In this document: positions 62,814 to 64,000 of the stretch, piece after piece
How the letters are laid out: the number at the start of each line of letters is the position of its first letter
How positions within the stretch are numbered: the stretch's first letter is position 1
NCBI GenBank assembly: GCA_965199665.1
Contig: CBDASO010000001.1
Location: forward strand, 310,001-374,000
DNA from: JAVVHH01 sp965199665
GTDB taxonomy: Bacteria > Pseudomonadota > Alphaproteobacteria > Acetobacterales > Acetobacteraceae
Reading direction: 5' to 3'
DNA: 64,000 nt
Made by a program: the position numbers and the translations under genes
Notes under the pieces: generated by a model
Seen by the model: only the letters and a program-made list of their open reading frames with translations
The model's database searches: none
What the model was told of the DNA's origin: nothing

Positions 62814-63742
62814 ACCACCGGCGTCGGCAAGGGTTTGCCGGCGAAGAAGGCGTCGAGGTTGTCGATCATCAGATCACCCATGGCGCGCCTTGTCTCGTGG
62901 GTGCCGCTCGCGATGTGCGGCGTGGTGACCACGTGGTCCATGGCATGCAGCGCCGGCGGCACGTTGGGCTCGTCCTCGAACACGTCCAGCGCGGCGCCCG
63001 CGATCGTGCCGCGCTCCAGCGCCTCCACCAAGGCGGCCTCGTCCACGATGGAGCCGCGGGCGATGTTGACCAACACGCCGTCCGGCCCCAGCGCCTCCAG
63101 CACGGCCCGGTTGACCACCTTGCGCGTCGAGGCGGAGGCGGCCGCGCAGACGACCAGGATCTCCACCTCCCGCGCCAGCGACACGAGGTCCGGGTAGAAG
63201 CGGAAAGGCACCGCCTGCTCGGCGACGTCGGTATAGGCGATGTGGTCGGTGAAGCCGTTGAAGCGCTTGGCCACCGCGCGGCCGATCCGCCCCATGCCGA
63301 AGATGCCGATCCGCTTGCCCGACAGCTTGCGTGCCAGCGCCATCTCGCCGGAGGGCCAGCGCCCCGCGCGGACATGGGCGTGCGCATGCGGCAGGCGGCG
63401 CAGCAGCGACAGCGTCAACCCCACCGCGAGATCGGCGACGTCCTCCGTCAGCACGTCCGGCGTGTTGGCGACGCGCAGTCCGCGGCCGCGGACGAAGTCG
63501 AGGTCGATGCGGTCGTAACCCACGCCGTTGATGCCGATCACCTTGAGGTCCGGCAGCGCCTCCATGATCGCGTTGGGCAGGCCGAGATGCCCGCCCGTCA
63601 CGACGCCCTCGATCCCGGCCGCGTTGTCGCGCAACCAGGCCGCGTCGATCCGGGGCAGCTCGGCGGCCACGATCGTGTAGTCGCGCTCGAGTCGGCGCTG
63701 GCTGTCGGGGTAGAGCGGGGTGATCTGCAGCAGTTTCGGCAT
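62810..63742 (-). CDS. D-2-hydroxyacid dehydrogenase (glyoxylate/hydroxypyruvate reductase-like)
   Basis: 310-residue NAD(P)-dependent 2-hydroxyacid dehydrogenase. The Rossmann motif is IGIFGMGRIGRAVAKRF, the catalytic Arg is in LVNIARGSIVDEAAL, the Glu in ALDVFEDEPNVP and the His in VTTPHIASGTHE. The N-terminal substrate domain has IGINGVGYDRIDLDFVRGRG. AGGGAG lies 9 bases before the ATG at 63742. It interconverts 2-oxoacids such as hydroxypyruvate or glyoxylate with D-hydroxyacids. Divergent from a family-3 binding-protein gene. Confidence 0.92.
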   Translation of the reverse strand: MPKLLQITPLYPDSQRRLERDYTIVAAELPRIDAAWLRDNAAGIEGVVTGGHLGLPNAIMEALPDLKVIGINGVGYDRIDLDFVRGRGLRVANTPDVLTEDVADLAVGLTLSLLRRLPHAHAHVRAGRWPSGEMALARKLSGKRIGIFGMGRIGRAVAKRFNGFTDHIAYTDVAEQAVPFRFYPDLVSLAREVEILVVCAAASASTRKVVNRAVLEALGPDGVLVNIARGSIVDEAALVEALERGTIAGAALDVFEDEPNVPPALHAMDHVVTTPHIASGTHETRRAMGDLMIDNLDAFFAGKPLPTPVV

Positions 63743-63864
63743 GGACGGGTCTCCCTTTTCGGCCAGACCACTCCGGCACGGCCGAAACGGCAAGGGGTCT
63801 GCGCTTGCGGCCCGCGCGCCGCTCTGCCTTTATCCCGCTCAACGAGACGTGAGGGAGAGAAGCG

Positions 63865-64000
63865 ATGCCAGGATTCAAGAACCGCAGAATGTGGGGTCTC
63901 GCCCTGGGCGCGGTGCTGCTGCTGGGCAGCGCGGTCGCCGCGCAGGCGCAGACCACGGCGGAGATCGTCAAGCGCGGCAAGGTGCGCATCGGCGTGCTGG
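63865..64000 (+). CDS. Start of a family-3 (polar amino acid-type) ABC substrate-binding protein, 3' end outside window
   Basis: The first 45 codons are visible. MPGFKNRRMWGLALGAVLLL and the following AVAAQAQ form a Sec signal, then TTAEIVKRGKVRIGVL, the mature N-terminus typical of SBP_bac_3 amino acid receptors. GGGAGAG lies about 6 bases before the ATG. TTGCGG (63805-63810) and CTTTAT (63828-63833), 17 bases apart, could be its promoter. Whether permease genes follow is beyond the window. Confidence 0.75.
   Translation, partial: MPGFKNRRMWGLALGAVLLLGSAVAAQAQTTAEIVKRGKVRIGVL

Overview
The window is 64 kb of very G+C-rich chromosome from what looks like an alphaproteobacterium, most likely of the Acetobacteraceae/Rhodospirillales type. 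This placement is an inference. It rests on the base composition, tightly packed short operons, GTG starts, and the gene mix: Tat-exported DppA-like binding proteins, amidases, acyl-CoA enzymes, UbiM and a BciA-like reductase. No rRNA, tRNA or CRISPR array was seen. Almost everything is coding, and no gene-free gap exceeds about 160 bases.

Layout. 1-6.6 kb: end of an NDP-forming acyl-CoA synthetase, then a quinone reductase, an acyl-CoA dehydrogenase and an APH-like kinase in one operon, then a class I aldolase and a YeiH-type exporter. 6.6-12.9 kb: patatin, crotonase, SMP-30 lactonase, UbiM hydroxylase, a small membrane protein, an M20 peptidase and a lipoprotein. 13.1-23.2 kb: three Tat/Sec-exported family-5 binding proteins, interleaved with a dimethylformamidase-like enzyme, an amidase, a DUF5648 repeat protein and a crotonase. 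23.3-29.5 kb: an SDR, a methyltransferase, DUF1993, a REP-associated transposase between two inverted REP hairpins, one A+T-rich foreign gene, an LLM flavin enzyme and an AbgB-like amidohydrolase. 29.5-37.2 kb: a hybrid histidine kinase and an iron-uptake locus (TonB receptor, PiuC-like hydroxylase and DUF4405, with a divergent Sel1 protein). 37.2-42.6 kb: metabolic genes (alpha/beta hydrolase, formamidase family, DAO oxidase, SelW-like, nitroreductase, MaoC, ribokinase).

42.6-53.8 kb is the most interesting block. It holds a racemase (frameshifted), an amidase, a family-5 binding protein, a penicillin-acylase homologue, a flavin monooxygenase (frameshifted), a class III aminotransferase, a LivJ-type binding protein and a GntR/FCD regulator. 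A 16-base A+T-rich motif containing TGATATATCA (15/16 identical) occurs twice. Each copy lies exactly 21 bases before a start codon, once before the binding protein and once before the aminotransferase. I read this as a co-regulated catabolic module for an amide-type substrate that has not been characterised; the substrate is unknown.

53.8-64 kb: an M3 peptidase, a metallophosphoesterase, a BciA-like 8-vinyl reductase coupled to an APC permease, a PNPOx-like flavoprotein and a GST with a divergent LysR regulator, a PEP-CTERM protein, a D-2-hydroxyacid dehydrogenase, and the start of a family-3 binding protein cut by the window end.

Two general patterns stand out. Six extracytoplasmic binding proteins are encoded, but no ABC permease or ATPase. 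Twelve convergent gene pairs are packed with at most 17 bases between stops, and four of them share a 4-base CTAG or TTAG double stop.
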